Numbered from the stretch's first letter, positions 25,253-34,483 are shown. The stretch is 57,299 bases of DNA from VFZS01 sp964353255 (GCA_964353255.1 CAYGVJ010000012.1:1-57299); one strand, 5' to 3'. Notes: generated from the letters alone by a model not told the origin. A program made the numbers and translations.

Positions 25253-26503
25253 TCACCGCTCGAGGATGAGGGCCTTCGCCCTTTTCAACCACTGTTCGTG
25301 TACCGACCGGTCTCTCTGCCGTTCCCACTCTTCGGCGCTGAAGACGCTCAGGTCCGCGCGCGACAGCCCGGGGACGCCCGTGCCGAGCGCGCGTGTGCCG
25401 CCCTCGCGGTGCTCGCTGGCGTAGAGCGCGTCCAGTTCCACGCCGTTCTGCTTGGCCCACTCTCCAATGTGGGTTTCCGGCATGGTCTGGATGCCATGTT
25501 CGCTCCAGTTGGGGAAACCGAGCTGGCGTTCCAGCCACAGCGCCACGGGCTTGGTGACGAAGAAGGGGCGATGGCCGACACTCGGGACAAACCCCGTCTC
25601 GAAGACGCCTTCGGCGGTCTCGCGCAGCCCGGCCACGCGCCGCTGAAGGTCCCGGAAGAACTCCTTCGCATTAGCGGGGATGCGAACCGTCGTATCTTCC
25701 AGCCCGTTGTAGACCAGCGTCGCGCCGCGCGCGGCGTGCAGGGCGTAGATCGCCGCCGGGCGGTCGCCCAAAAACATCAGCGACTGGTAGGGGATGCCCT
25801 GGCACATAGGCTTCGAGTTGTCCCAGTAGCCGCCGGGTCCGTCCAGGTTGCCGCCACCCACCAGCACGCAGGCCCTCAGCCGGGTCTCGACGGCGCAGGT
25901 CAGGCTGAGCACGAAGGAACCCATCGAATAACCGGCAGCCGCGATACGCCGCGCATCCACTTCCGGCCGCTGGGCGAGATAGGAAACGGCCTGCATGACG
26001 TCGGTCATCATCAAGCCGGCCAGGCGGCGCGCCAGCTCGGGAGGGCCTTCGACTTTGTCGTGGGCGCGCGTGCCGGACTTGCGGTTGATGTTGCGTTCGC
26101 CTTCGCCCGCCGGGTCATAGGTGAGCACCGCGGCGCCGCCCCGCGCATACAGTATGCCGGAGTAGAAGGCGTACCAGGCATACTTGTCGCCGCCGTGACC
26201 GTTAACGATGATCAGGGCGGGCACTTTCCCGGAGCGCTGCTGAGGCAGGTACAGAACAGCCGGCACGCGCATGCCGAACTGGGTGCCGTAGGTGACGCGC
26301 TCGGCAACCACCCCCGGCGCAGGCTCGAAGCGGCTATGCACTTGCGGCGCCAGCGCCGGCAGGGGAGCGGGGACAAACAAGGCGGCCTTGATCTGCTGGC
26401 GCCAGGCTTCATCTTGACCGGCACACGGGAGCCCGACCGCCGGCCATAGGGCCAGAAGTCCCGCCAGCCGCGCCGTGCGGGGCGCTCCGAGAAACATTCC
26501 CAT
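25253..26503 (-). CDS. Exported alpha/beta hydrolase (acetyl-xylan-esterase/dienelactone-hydrolase-like)
   Basis: The product is 416 residues. Its ATG overlaps the stop of the upstream Gfo/Idh gene (TGATG), so the two are translationally coupled. A signal peptide (to about residue 29) precedes the alpha/beta-hydrolase fold. The oxyanion region is IIVNGHGGDKYAW, the nucleophile S193 is in GYSMGSF, the acid is D270 in NGLEDTTVR, and the histidine is H311 in SVGHRPFF. Secreted hydrolases of this type in polysaccharide loci commonly deacetylate or de-esterify glycans. The exact ester is not known. The reading frame continues upstream of the start, but that region belongs to the Gfo/Idh gene. Confidence 0.87.
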   Translation of the reverse strand: MGMFLGAPRTARLAGLLALWPAVGLPCAGQDEAWRQQIKAALFVPAPLPALAPQVHSRFEPAPGVVAERVTYGTQFGMRVPAVLYLPQQRSGKVPALIIVNGHGGDKYAWYAFYSGILYARGGAAVLTYDPAGEGERNINRKSGTRAHDKVEGPPELARRLAGLMMTDVMQAVSYLAQRPEVDARRIAAAGYSMGSFVLSLTCAVETRLRACVLVGGGNLDGPGGYWDNSKPMCQGIPYQSLMFLGDRPAAIYALHAARGATLVYNGLEDTTVRIPANAKEFFRDLQRRVAGLRETAEGVFETGFVPSVGHRPFFVTKPVALWLERQLGFPNWSEHGIQTMPETHIGEWAKQNGVELDALYASEHREGGTRALGTGVPGLSRADLSVFSAEEWERQRDRSVHEQWLKRAKALILER

Positions 26504-27642
26504 CACTCCGCTTTGAGCATCTCCTCCCAACTTACTTCTCGCCGGGCGTCGATCGCCAGGCGGCCCAGCAGGGCGGTGAAGGTGCTTTCGCAGCCGCTCG
26601 GGGCGGTGTTCTCGCACCGGCCGGCCACGATCTTCGTCAGGAAGTCCTCCACTGCGTCGATGCTGATCTCGCGCTTGGACTCGACCTTCACCATCTCCCC
26701 TTCGGCGGGCTGCCATTGGTAGTAGCTGCGATGCGTTTCCAGCAGGCCGGCCCCGCAGAAGAACTGCTCGCGGACGTCGCGGTAGCGGGGCGGCGTCAAG
26801 TGAGTGGCCACCAAGGCGCCGCGCAGGCCTCGCGGGTACTCGAAGGTGACCGCCAGATGGTCCAGGTTGTCGCCGAAAGTGCGCTTGATGCGCCCGCCCG
26901 AGCCGATGGCCCTGAGCGCATGCGCCTGGGCGAACCAGTTCAACACGTCCAGCCCGTGGCAGTCCTGCTCGACGATGATGTCTCCGGAGGTCTCCCGCCA
27001 CACCGTCCAGTGCCGCAGGCGCTGCTCGGCGGCGGGGTAGGGGGACTCGACCGGCTTGGCCGGAACGCCGCTGCGGATGAAGTGACACTCCATAAAGAGC
27101 AGCGGGCCGAGTTTGCCGGAGCTCAGGAGCTTCTGCGCGGTCTGGTACTCCGGGCTGAAGCGATTCTGAAGGCCGAAGACGATGTGCCGCGTGGGGTCTG
27201 CCCGCTGGGCCGCGCGCAGCAAGCGCTTGACGCCGGCCACGTCCGCCGCCGCGGGCTTCTCGCAGTAGATGTGCTTGCGGGCCGCGACCGCCGCCTCGAA
27301 GTGCTCCGGGTGGAGGAACACCGGAGTGGCGATGACGACGACATCAATGTCCGGCTGGGCCAGCAACTGTCGGTAGTCCTTGTAGACGCGGGCAGCGTCG
27401 GCCCCGGGGATCTGGGTCTTGGCGCGGTCGATCTGATCGCTGACGATGTCGCAGAGCGCGGCGATGCGGGCGCGCGGGTCCTTGGCAAACAGGGTCCCCA
27501 CAAAGCGTCCGCGCCCGCCGGTTCCGATGATGCCGACCGCGACGGCGGAGCTGGCCTGCGACCCGAAGACCGCGGCTCGGCTGGCTAGAATCAGATTCGC
27601 TGTGGCGCCCGCTACCGCGCGGCGCCTGGTAATGTTGCTCAT
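26503..27642 (-). CDS. Gfo/Idh/MocA-family oxidoreductase with Tat-like signal (2)
   Basis: The product is 379 residues from the ATG at 27642 (GGAGG about 11 nt upstream; a longer frame to 27693 overlaps the preceding gene). The N-terminus MSNITRRRAVAGATANLILA is a twin-arginine signal. It is followed by the nucleotide-binding Rossmann fold (VGIIGTGGRGRFVG), the family EKP motif (YCEKPAAADV) and the C-terminal alpha/beta domain (GDIIVEQDCHGLDVLNWF). Members oxidise or reduce sugars, sugar acids or inositols with a tightly held or exchangeable NAD(P). Tat export suits an enzyme that carries its cofactor folded. A second member is at 33155-34483 in the same operon; the two are only distantly similar. 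Confidence 0.9.
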   Translation of the reverse strand: MSNITRRRAVAGATANLILASRAAVFGSQASSAVAVGIIGTGGRGRFVGTLFAKDPRARIAALCDIVSDQIDRAKTQIPGADAARVYKDYRQLLAQPDIDVVVIATPVFLHPEHFEAAVAARKHIYCEKPAAADVAGVKRLLRAAQRADPTRHIVFGLQNRFSPEYQTAQKLLSSGKLGPLLFMECHFIRSGVPAKPVESPYPAAEQRLRHWTVWRETSGDIIVEQDCHGLDVLNWFAQAHALRAIGSGGRIKRTFGDNLDHLAVTFEYPRGLRGALVATHLTPPRYRDVREQFFCGAGLLETHRSYYQWQPAEGEMVKVESKREISIDAVEDFLTKIVAGRCENTAPSGCESTFTALLGRLAIDARREVSWEEMLKAE

Positions 27643-27661
27643 ATTGATTGCGGCCTCCGCC

Positions 27662-28507
27662 CTAATATGGAAACGCCTCGGTGAGTTCCGCATCGCTCAA
27701 CTCCTTGAGAAACGCCGCCATGCGTTCCACGAACAGCTCCACCAGCTTGCGGCCCTTCTCCGCCGTGGCGCGGGTCGGATCGCCCGCGCCGGTCGTGTCG
27801 CTGACGTAGTTCCAGGGCCGCACGAAGGTGATGTAGCCGGCGTTCAGACTCTTGAGCTTCAGCTCCGCCTCCTTCGGCCTGGCGATCCGCTCCATGCGGA
27901 CCTTCTCCGGAAACAACGCCAGCGCCACAGAGGTCTCCGCCTCCGAGGCGTGCGCGCCGGTGACCACGCCCATCTCCGACAGCTTGTCGCGGTAGGTGTC
28001 GGCGACCGACACCAGGGCCACGAAGACCTTGCGGTGCGTGGCGAAAAGCTCCCGCAGAGCCGTTCCCAGCGTGGAGGTGTTGCCGCCGTGCGAGCTGACA
28101 ATCACCACCTTGCGCACACCCTGGCGCTCGAGGCCATCCACTACGTCCTGGACAAACTGCATCAGGGTGGCGGGCCGCAGCGATTGCGCGTAGGGAATCG
28201 CCACTACGTTGGTGTTCACGCCGTACGGCATGGCCGGCAGCACCACCGTCTTGGCGCCCAGTTGGTTGGCCCGGAAGGCGGCGCGCGCGGCCATGGCCGC
28301 GGCCGTGAAGGCGTCGCAGCCATAAGGCAAATGGTTGGCGTGCGGTTCGGTGGAGCCGATCGGAAGCACGGCTACGCGGATCTCACGCGTCTTCGCGTCC
28401 GGGTGAATCAAGTTTTCGAGCTGCACGCCGGAAGGGTCCTGCGCGACGGCCGGCCAGACCGCCAGCAGCAGCGCCGCTGCCCAGCATGTCATCCGAAGTA
28501 CGCTCAT
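27662..28507 (-). CDS. Exported creatininase-family metal amidohydrolase
   Basis: The product is 281 residues with GAGGAGGGACG before the ATG and a clear signal peptide (cut near VWPAVAQD). The creatininase fold residues are visible: E54, H56 and D65 in PIGSTEPHANHLPYGCDAF (the same 2 and 9 residue spacing as the metal ligands of creatinine amidohydrolase), H140 in VSSHGGNT, and the HASEAETS segment (186-193). Known members hydrolyse cyclic amides or formamides or act as peptidases in cofactor maturation, and nearly all are cytoplasmic. Here the protein is predicted to be exported and lies between a propeller gene and a Gfo/Idh gene. The substrate is unknown; a cyclic amide or lactone made from a sugar is speculation. 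Confidence 0.87.
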   Translation of the reverse strand: MSVLRMTCWAAALLLAVWPAVAQDPSGVQLENLIHPDAKTREIRVAVLPIGSTEPHANHLPYGCDAFTAAAMAARAAFRANQLGAKTVVLPAMPYGVNTNVVAIPYAQSLRPATLMQFVQDVVDGLERQGVRKVVIVSSHGGNTSTLGTALRELFATHRKVFVALVSVADTYRDKLSEMGVVTGAHASEAETSVALALFPEKVRMERIARPKEAELKLKSLNAGYITFVRPWNYVSDTTGAGDPTRATAEKGRKLVELFVERMAAFLKELSDAELTEAFPY

Positions 28508-28519
28508 TTGCGTCCCTCC

Positions 28520-29779
28520 TCAGGGAAGATACAAGAACAGGTGCGAGCGGCGCTCGCTTTCGCCGAGGTAAATGGCGCCGTCGGCCCCCGTGGCCATGCT
28601 GTCGAACTGGTAGCCACGCCAGGAGTAGTAAGGGCTGCGGTCCACGGCAATGATACCCAGGTCGCGGAAGCCGCCGCCCTGGGGGTCGAAGGAGAACAGG
28701 CGGCAGGGTTCGATCCGCTCGCCGGCCACCATGTAGACGCGGCCGTCCTTGCCCACCGCCAGCGCGCGCAGCCGGCGCGAAAGGCGAGGTTTGCCCAGGT
28801 TGACGAGCTTCCGCGCCGCCGGATCAAAGGAGAACAGAAACCCGTCGGAGGAGCCGCCGTAGATCAGCCCCTTCGCGTCTTTGACGAAGCACTCCGCCAC
28901 GGGGTGCCCGGTGTAAGCCTGCACCGGGTAGTATTCGCCGGGAATTCTCAGCCCGGTTGAAACGAGCTTGTCGTCTTGGGGATCGTGGAACACCAGGAAT
29001 CCGTCTTCCCCCGAGGTGTAGACCCGGCCCGCGTCATCGACGACCAGGGCGCGCGGAAGGCTGCGCCAGTCCCGCTCCGGCCCGTGAAAAAAGATTTCCC
29101 GGTCTAGTTCTCCGAGATCCCGGAAGCGCTTCTGGCCGATGTCGTACTGGAAAAAGTGCCCGTCCGGGTAGGAAACGCCGTAGACGATGTGCCGTGCAGC
29201 ATCGATCGTCAGCGCGTAAATGCCGTTGTTGGGCACGGCGATTCCCAGGTCCTCGACGGGGGAAAGATCATCGGGCAGCAGCACCTGGCGGTCGCCGGTG
29301 TTCGGGTCATAGCGGTACAAATGCCCGCCGGCGTAGCTCCGATAGGGCTTCTTGACGTCCTCCCAGAGGGCATTCGAGATGCTGTCCCGGGCGTTGGGTA
29401 TCTTCCTGGTCAGCTCGAGCTGGCGCAGCACGTTGAGCCCGGTGCCGAGGTAGAGGAAGCCCCGGCTGTCCTGCCCCAGCGCGTGATGGATGCCTTGCTC
29501 CCCTTTGATCTTGCCCAGATGCCGGACCTTATTGATGGCAGGGTCGTAGAGAAACAGATAGGCCTCTTCGCCGCTGGTGCCGCCGTAGACCTTACCGCCA
29601 GGGACAGCCAGCAGGGAGGTGATGGCGCTGGAGTTCGCCGGGATCTGGTTGACCTCCGGGTAGCCCAGGTCGCGCAGGTCGATACGATGGGTCTCCACGT
29701 CGGGGTTGACCCAATGTTGCGCGCCGAGCAGCGCGGCAGACGCCAGCATGGCGGCGCAGGTCCGGAGAATGAATTTCAT
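28520..29779 (-). CDS. Exported beta-propeller protein B (SMP/kelch-like)
   Basis: The product is 419 residues from the ATG at 29779. That ATG overlaps the stop of the upstream paralogue and has GGAGGGACG at good distance; an ATG-like start six codons earlier lacks this support. A signal peptide ends near LLGAQ. The body is a series of about 50-residue blades of the form V.GGTS....LFLYDPA..K...LG, HFFQYDIGQKRFRDLG, GFLFSFDPAARKLVNLG and RLFSFDPQGGGFRDLG. No catalytic motif was recognised. The next gene upstream encodes a similar protein, so the pair probably arose by tandem duplication. Such propellers may bind glycan or act as lyases or lactonases; this is not established. Confidence 0.82.
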   Translation of the reverse strand: MKFILRTCAAMLASAALLGAQHWVNPDVETHRIDLRDLGYPEVNQIPANSSAITSLLAVPGGKVYGGTSGEEAYLFLYDPAINKVRHLGKIKGEQGIHHALGQDSRGFLYLGTGLNVLRQLELTRKIPNARDSISNALWEDVKKPYRSYAGGHLYRYDPNTGDRQVLLPDDLSPVEDLGIAVPNNGIYALTIDAARHIVYGVSYPDGHFFQYDIGQKRFRDLGELDREIFFHGPERDWRSLPRALVVDDAGRVYTSGEDGFLVFHDPQDDKLVSTGLRIPGEYYPVQAYTGHPVAECFVKDAKGLIYGGSSDGFLFSFDPAARKLVNLGKPRLSRRLRALAVGKDGRVYMVAGERIEPCRLFSFDPQGGGFRDLGIIAVDRSPYYSWRGYQFDSMATGADGAIYLGESERRSHLFLYLP

Positions 29780-31104
29780 TTTGACGTCCCTCCGCACTTC
29801 GCTCCCGGCTTGTAGACCAGCAGTCGCATGGCGAACGGGTAGGTCCCGGCTACTCTGCCCGCCGCTTTCTGCGGATCGTTCTCCTCGACCGCCGCGCCCA
29901 GGTACACCGCGCCGTTCGGTCCGGCAGCGGCGCCGCCGCAGCCGTACACGTGCCGCCCGTCGGCGGTTTCGAGGACGCCCAGGTTCTCGCGCCGGCCCGA
30001 CTTGAGGTCGTAGACGATCAGCTCGGAATAGGGTGGCGAGCGGACCCCGCGGGCCTGAGCCAGCCGCGCCGCCTCCAGCCGGGCTTCATAGTCGAAGTCC
30101 AACCCCGCGGGCGCGTAGTAGATCTTGCGGTCGCGGCTGATGGTGAAGGCCAGCGTCGAGTAGGGGATGTCCTTGCGGTTCGAGTTGTAGAACCGCTCCG
30201 CGCACAGTCGGGCGAGTGTGGTGACCTTTCCCTCGGGGCCCTCCTTCGGGTCGTACTTGAAGAGAATCGAGCTGCCGCCGTCGATGCCGTAGATGACGCG
30301 ATCGATGGGGTCCCACTCGACCACGCGCCAGATGGCCTTGCGATCGAGCATGGGGTTGGAGAGCCGGCGGGGATACACCAGCGGATCGTACGGAATCTGC
30401 ACCCCGAGGTCGTAAACCAGCTCAGTGGCGGCGTCGTACTTCCAGAGGCGCGCCTTGGGATAGCAGCCGTACACGTTGCCGTTATCATCGGCGGCGATGT
30501 GGCGCAGATCGTCCCAGTTGTCCACGCGGCCCAGATCGCGCGTGGTGCCGGTTGAAATGTCGTAGCGGTAGAAATGGCCGTCCCAGGCAGTGGCGAAAAG
30601 GCGATTGCGCTTGGGGTCAATGGCCAGGCCATAGATGCCCCACAGCCGGTTGATCAGCCCAAGGTTCTCCAGCTTGTCCGTCTTAGGGTCGTAGCGGAGC
30701 CAATGCGGACCCTCCCAGCTATACGGGTCGATGTTGGGGGGACCCGAGTCTTCGCACATAGTCCCGAAGTAGATGCGGCCTTCGCGATCCTCGACGAAAC
30801 GGGTGTGAATCTTGCCCGCGGTGCGGATGCCCTTGCCGGTCTGGCCGAGGAACTCCGCCAGATCGGCGATGTGCCGCATGCGATCCGTGCGCGGGTCGTA
30901 CTGATAGAACTGGCTGGAAGCGGCATGAGTGCACAGCCCTATGTACACCCGGTCGTCGCGCGCCGTGTAGAGCGCGCTGAACATCTGGGGCTCTTTGCGG
31001 TTGCCGGGAAACTCGCGGCTGTCCGCGCAGGCGCGCTTGTCCTGCGCCGCCACTGCCACAGCGAGCCAGAGATGAAACACTGCCGTCCGTCGCGCGATTC
31101 TCAT
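29776..31104 (-). CDS. Exported beta-propeller protein A (SMP/kelch-like)
   Basis: The product is 442 residues and starts at an ATG that overlaps the GH51 stop (ATGA). The N-terminus MRIARRTAVFHLWLAVAVAAQ is a signal peptide. Blades repeat the pattern Y.YDP.TD....I.DLA, WLRYDPKTDKLENLG, HFYRYDISTGTTRDLG, LWKYDAATELVYDLG and LIVYDLKSGRRENLG, as in the downstream paralogue. The segment ERFYNSNRKDIPYSTLAF and the C-terminal GCGGAAAGPNGAVYLGA resemble descriptions of uncharacterised secreted propellers in Acidobacteriota and Planctomycetes. The translational coupling A-B suggests that the two products work together, possibly in one complex. Function unknown. Confidence 0.82.
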   Translation of the reverse strand: MRIARRTAVFHLWLAVAVAAQDKRACADSREFPGNRKEPQMFSALYTARDDRVYIGLCTHAASSQFYQYDPRTDRMRHIADLAEFLGQTGKGIRTAGKIHTRFVEDREGRIYFGTMCEDSGPPNIDPYSWEGPHWLRYDPKTDKLENLGLINRLWGIYGLAIDPKRNRLFATAWDGHFYRYDISTGTTRDLGRVDNWDDLRHIAADDNGNVYGCYPKARLWKYDAATELVYDLGVQIPYDPLVYPRRLSNPMLDRKAIWRVVEWDPIDRVIYGIDGGSSILFKYDPKEGPEGKVTTLARLCAERFYNSNRKDIPYSTLAFTISRDRKIYYAPAGLDFDYEARLEAARLAQARGVRSPPYSELIVYDLKSGRRENLGVLETADGRHVYGCGGAAAGPNGAVYLGAAVEENDPQKAAGRVAGTYPFAMRLLVYKPGAKCGGTSK

Positions 31105-33140
31105 TGCCGGTAAAACTCCAGGATGGTCACCGAATGCGGAGGGAACTGAAACGTCCAGGCCGGCGCGACGCCCTCCAGTTCGCGTTCCAGGATCGTCACC
31201 TTTTCCGGCTCCGCGAAGGTGTTCTCCGTCATGTAGTGCTCGGCCTCGATCCAGAAGACCCTGCCAGCCGGCCTGGGCGTCCAGCCTTGGAGGTGGATCT
31301 CCGCGGCCACCGGCTGCGCGTCGTGCAGGTTGATCACCGCCAGGTAAAGCGTGCGGCCGTCCTCGCTGAGGGTGGCCGAGCTATCCAGGTACGGAATCTG
31401 GCCGATGGCCTGCGGCCGGCCCTCCTCGTACTCGGGGGCGGGGAAGCTCGGGGCCTGGACCTGCGAGGCCACCAGCAGCGGCCCCTGGTGGTTCATGTAC
31501 ATCTTGAACGCCAGGTACTGCGGGTTTGCGAACAGCCCGGCCGCATTGACGCGGATAAGGCCGAGCGTGTTGACAATCATGGAGAAATTGCCCAGCTTCA
31601 CCGCTTGATGCTGCCGCCGGAAGGCGTGGAATACGCCAGCGGTATAGAGCGCGTCGCGGGCGGCGAACTCCACCTCGTGATCGCCGTAGCCGCGGTTCGG
31701 TTCACGATACGCCCAGCAGTTCCATTCGTCAAAAGCGATCGGAATCTCCGGCCCCTGGGGAAGCGCGGCTCTGATCTCCTGGGCGGTCAGCCGGATCTGC
31801 TCCTCGATCCCGTAGGGAGCCGAGACGATGTAGTAGTAGAACTCCTTGGCGAAACCCGGATCCTTGAGATCTTCCTTTTTCATGTACCGCCGGTACTTCC
31901 GGGCATAAGAGTGCAGCGACAGGTAGTCGAAATGCCCGCGGGCGATTTCAAACAGCGCTTGGTTCCAGCGCGGGTAGAACCAGGATCTCCCCCCGCAGGC
32001 CACCAGCTTGATGTCGGGATCCACCGCGCGCATGGCCTGGGCGAAGGCCACCACGCGGCGGGCATGCGTCTCCTCGTCTGCGTGGCCGCCCTGCCAGTCG
32101 CCGAACAGCTCGTTGCCAATGCCCCACAGCTTGATGCCGTACGGCGCGAGATGCCCATTGGCCGCGCGCTTCGCGCCAGACGGCGAGCCGGAAGCGCCGT
32201 TGCAGTACTCGACCCAGTGAGCCGCTTCCTCCGGCGTCCCGTCGCCCGCGTTCACCGCCAGGTAGGGCTCGGCGCCGGTGAGCCGGCACAGGTCAATGAA
32301 CTCATCGATGCCGACGTCGTTGGGCTCCCAGAACAAACCTTCCTGTTCGATCGCGCGGGACAGGCTCAGCCTCGCCGGCCGCCGGTCGCGGTCGCCGATC
32401 CCGTCCTCCCAGCGGTAATAGGAGACGAAGTTGCCGCCCGGCCAGCGGATATGCGGCGGCTTGATCTGCCGGAGGGCCTCGATGACGTCCCTTCTGTACC
32501 CCGCCAGGTGGTCCTCGGGCATCAGCGAGGCCGTCCCCAGCCACAGAGCTCCCGGCCCGGAGAACTTCACGGTGAAGGCGGCGTCGCGGTCAGTCTCCGG
32601 CGATCGCAGCGTGAAAGCGAAACGCTGCCAGATGCCTTCGGGCACCTCAACCCGATGGCTGGCGAGGACGCCCTTCTGGCCCTCCAGAGCGACCGTCACG
32701 GGCGCGCCCAGGCCCTGCTGGCGGAGGTTGAGGCGAACCTGGTAGCCCTTGCCTTTTTCGACGTACAGCCCGGGCTGCGTCAGGCCGGTTTGGTGCGGCG
32801 CCGGTTCCTGGCTGACGATCTTCTGCGACTGCCGGCCCGAGTAGAACACGGTGTTGTCGTGCAGGAAGTGCGTCTTGGGGGTGCGGCCCAGGGAGCGCCA
32901 GGGGCGGACTACGCCGTAGTCGCTGTCGCTGTCCCGCCGCTCGAACTTGCGCGCCTCCAGCATCTCGGCCCACAGGCCGCCGTTGAAGACGCGGAAGCAC
33001 AGTTCGGCGAAGTGGCCGTAGATACCAGGGTCGATGCGGGCGATTCGCACCTCCGGGCGGACTACGATCCGGGCTTGTTCGGCGGCTGCCGAGGCCGCTC
33101 CGAGCAGCGTCGCGCACACCAGCAGGCTTCGGCGCAACAT
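31101..33140 (-). CDS. Exported GH51 alpha-L-arabinofuranosidase
   Basis: The product is 679 residues from the ATG at 33140 (GAGGAA about 10 nt upstream), with a signal peptide (MLRRSLLVCATLLGAASAAA). Residues about 30-70 carry the family start (IDPGIYGHFAELCFRVFNGGLWAEML). A beta-sandwich like a carbohydrate-binding module occupies about 120-205. The (beta/alpha)8 barrel then follows with the acid/base E344 in LWGIGNELFG and the nucleophile E472 in AFDEWNCW, and a C-terminal beta domain ends at EFYRQ. The enzyme removes terminal alpha-L-arabinofuranosyl groups from arabinan or arabinoxylan with retention. It is the most specific clue to the operon's substrate. Export is unusual, since many GH51 enzymes are cytoplasmic. 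Confidence 0.9.
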   Translation of the reverse strand: MLRRSLLVCATLLGAASAAAEQARIVVRPEVRIARIDPGIYGHFAELCFRVFNGGLWAEMLEARKFERRDSDSDYGVVRPWRSLGRTPKTHFLHDNTVFYSGRQSQKIVSQEPAPHQTGLTQPGLYVEKGKGYQVRLNLRQQGLGAPVTVALEGQKGVLASHRVEVPEGIWQRFAFTLRSPETDRDAAFTVKFSGPGALWLGTASLMPEDHLAGYRRDVIEALRQIKPPHIRWPGGNFVSYYRWEDGIGDRDRRPARLSLSRAIEQEGLFWEPNDVGIDEFIDLCRLTGAEPYLAVNAGDGTPEEAAHWVEYCNGASGSPSGAKRAANGHLAPYGIKLWGIGNELFGDWQGGHADEETHARRVVAFAQAMRAVDPDIKLVACGGRSWFYPRWNQALFEIARGHFDYLSLHSYARKYRRYMKKEDLKDPGFAKEFYYYIVSAPYGIEEQIRLTAQEIRAALPQGPEIPIAFDEWNCWAYREPNRGYGDHEVEFAARDALYTAGVFHAFRRQHQAVKLGNFSMIVNTLGLIRVNAAGLFANPQYLAFKMYMNHQGPLLVASQVQAPSFPAPEYEEGRPQAIGQIPYLDSSATLSEDGRTLYLAVINLHDAQPVAAEIHLQGWTPRPAGRVFWIEAEHYMTENTFAEPEKVTILERELEGVAPAWTFQFPPHSVTILEFYRQ

Positions 33141-33154
33141 CGCCACAGGGTTCC

Positions 33155-34483
33155 TCAGACCGCTTCCGGCACCACGTACGGCGCGCGGTAGGGCCGGCGC
33201 AGCAGGCGGTTGGCTTCCTCGTCGCCGGGGAAGGCTTCTTTGGCTGGATCGAACTTCAGGCTCCTTCCGGTTCGGTAGGCGATGTTGGCCAGGTGCGCCA
33301 GGGCGGCCGAGAGGTGGCCTTCGGCGATGTCCGCGGTGAGGTCGGTGTGCTTGCGGCTGCGCATGGCGCCGAGGAAGTTGCGGAAGTGGTCCACGCTGGT
33401 GCCTGGGTCGCGCGGGCATTCGCCCTTCGGTCCGGGCTTGTGCTGGCTGCCCAGGAACGTGTAGTAGCTGCTGTAGTCGGGCACTACCATGTAGCCTTCC
33501 GAGCCGTAGAAGATCACCCCCACCACGTTGTCGCGGCCCCGGGTGGGGTAAAGGTCGCCGATGCCGGCTTCGAAGTTGGTGATCCAGGGGCGAACCTCGA
33601 ACTGGAGCAGCAACTTGCGCCCTTCATACTGGTAGGAGGCCACCTGGGTGTTGGGCGTTTCCTGGTCGGCATCGTGGATATAGTGGCCGCCCATGGACTG
33701 GATGCGCGTCGGGTGCGTGTCCAGCCCGAGGCCCCACCGCATGATGTCGAGCTGGTGCACGCCCTGGTTGCCGATCTCCCCGTTCCCGTAATCCCAGAGG
33801 TAGTGCCAGTGGATGTGAAAGCGCTGGCGCGCGAAGGGCTTCATGGGGGCGGGCCCCACCCACAGGTCGTAGTGCACGCCTGGGGGCACCGGCTCCTCTT
33901 TGATGCGCCCGATGCTGCCGCGCCACTTGTAGGCCATGCCGCGCGCCATGTAGAGCTCGCCGATCACCCCCTCGCGCAGCTTCTGCACGCCCTCCTGCAT
34001 GGCGGGATTGCTGCGCGACTGCGTGCCGTGCTGGACGATGCGCCGGTACTTGCGCGCGGCCTCGATCAGCTTCCGGCCCTCCCAAATGGTGTGGGCGGCG
34101 GGCTTCTCCAGGAACACGTCTTTGCCGGCCTGGCAAGCCCAGATCGTCCCCAGCGCGTGCCAGTGGTTGGGGGTGGAGTAGGAAATGGCGTCGATCGACG
34201 GGTCGTCCAGCAGCTCGCGCGCGTCGATCACCAGCCTGGCCTTGCGGCCCGAGAGCTTCTCGTAGTAGGCCGCGTTCTCCTGCAAGACCGGCTCGTCGAT
34301 ATCGCACAGCGCCGCCACTTCCACGTTCTCTTCTTTGGCCAGCTCCTGAAAGCAGCGGATGTGCTCCCTGCCACGCCGCTTCAAGCCCACCACCGCCACG
34401 CGGATGCGATCATTGGCGCCCAGGGCCGCCGCGGGCAACCAGGAGAAAGAGTGAACAAACTCACGTCGATTACAGATCCGCAT
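33155..34483 (-). CDS. Gfo/Idh/MocA-family oxidoreductase with Tat-like signal (1)
   Basis: From the ATG at 34483 (GAGGAG 12 nt before) the product is 442 residues; an upstream TTG at 34510 would overlap the receptor gene. The N-terminus MRICNRREFVHSFSWLPAAALGA is twin-arginine-like. The Rossmann fold begins IRVAVVGLKRRGREH, the EKP motif is in VFLEKPAAHTIWEG, and the C-terminal domain includes WHYLWDYGNGEIGNQGVHQLDIMRW, a stretch typical of the exported Gfo/Idh group of Acidobacteriota and Planctomycetes. Related exported enzymes have been linked to oxidation of glycan sugars at C3 or to NAD-assisted glycosidase action. Together with the second copy at 26503-27642 it suggests redox chemistry on the glycan. 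Substrate unknown. Confidence 0.9.
   Translation of the reverse strand: MRICNRREFVHSFSWLPAAALGANDRIRVAVVGLKRRGREHIRCFQELAKEENVEVAALCDIDEPVLQENAAYYEKLSGRKARLVIDARELLDDPSIDAISYSTPNHWHALGTIWACQAGKDVFLEKPAAHTIWEGRKLIEAARKYRRIVQHGTQSRSNPAMQEGVQKLREGVIGELYMARGMAYKWRGSIGRIKEEPVPPGVHYDLWVGPAPMKPFARQRFHIHWHYLWDYGNGEIGNQGVHQLDIMRWGLGLDTHPTRIQSMGGHYIHDADQETPNTQVASYQYEGRKLLLQFEVRPWITNFEAGIGDLYPTRGRDNVVGVIFYGSEGYMVVPDYSSYYTFLGSQHKPGPKGECPRDPGTSVDHFRNFLGAMRSRKHTDLTADIAEGHLSAALAHLANIAYRTGRSLKFDPAKEAFPGDEEANRLLRRPYRAPYVVPEAV

Noticed and set aside
31104..33191. Plus-strand open frame of 695 codons
   Set aside because: It is antisense to the GH51 gene, whose catalytic motifs, signal peptide and tight spacing are convincing; the antisense frame has no recognisable domain and reflects GC-rich codon bias.
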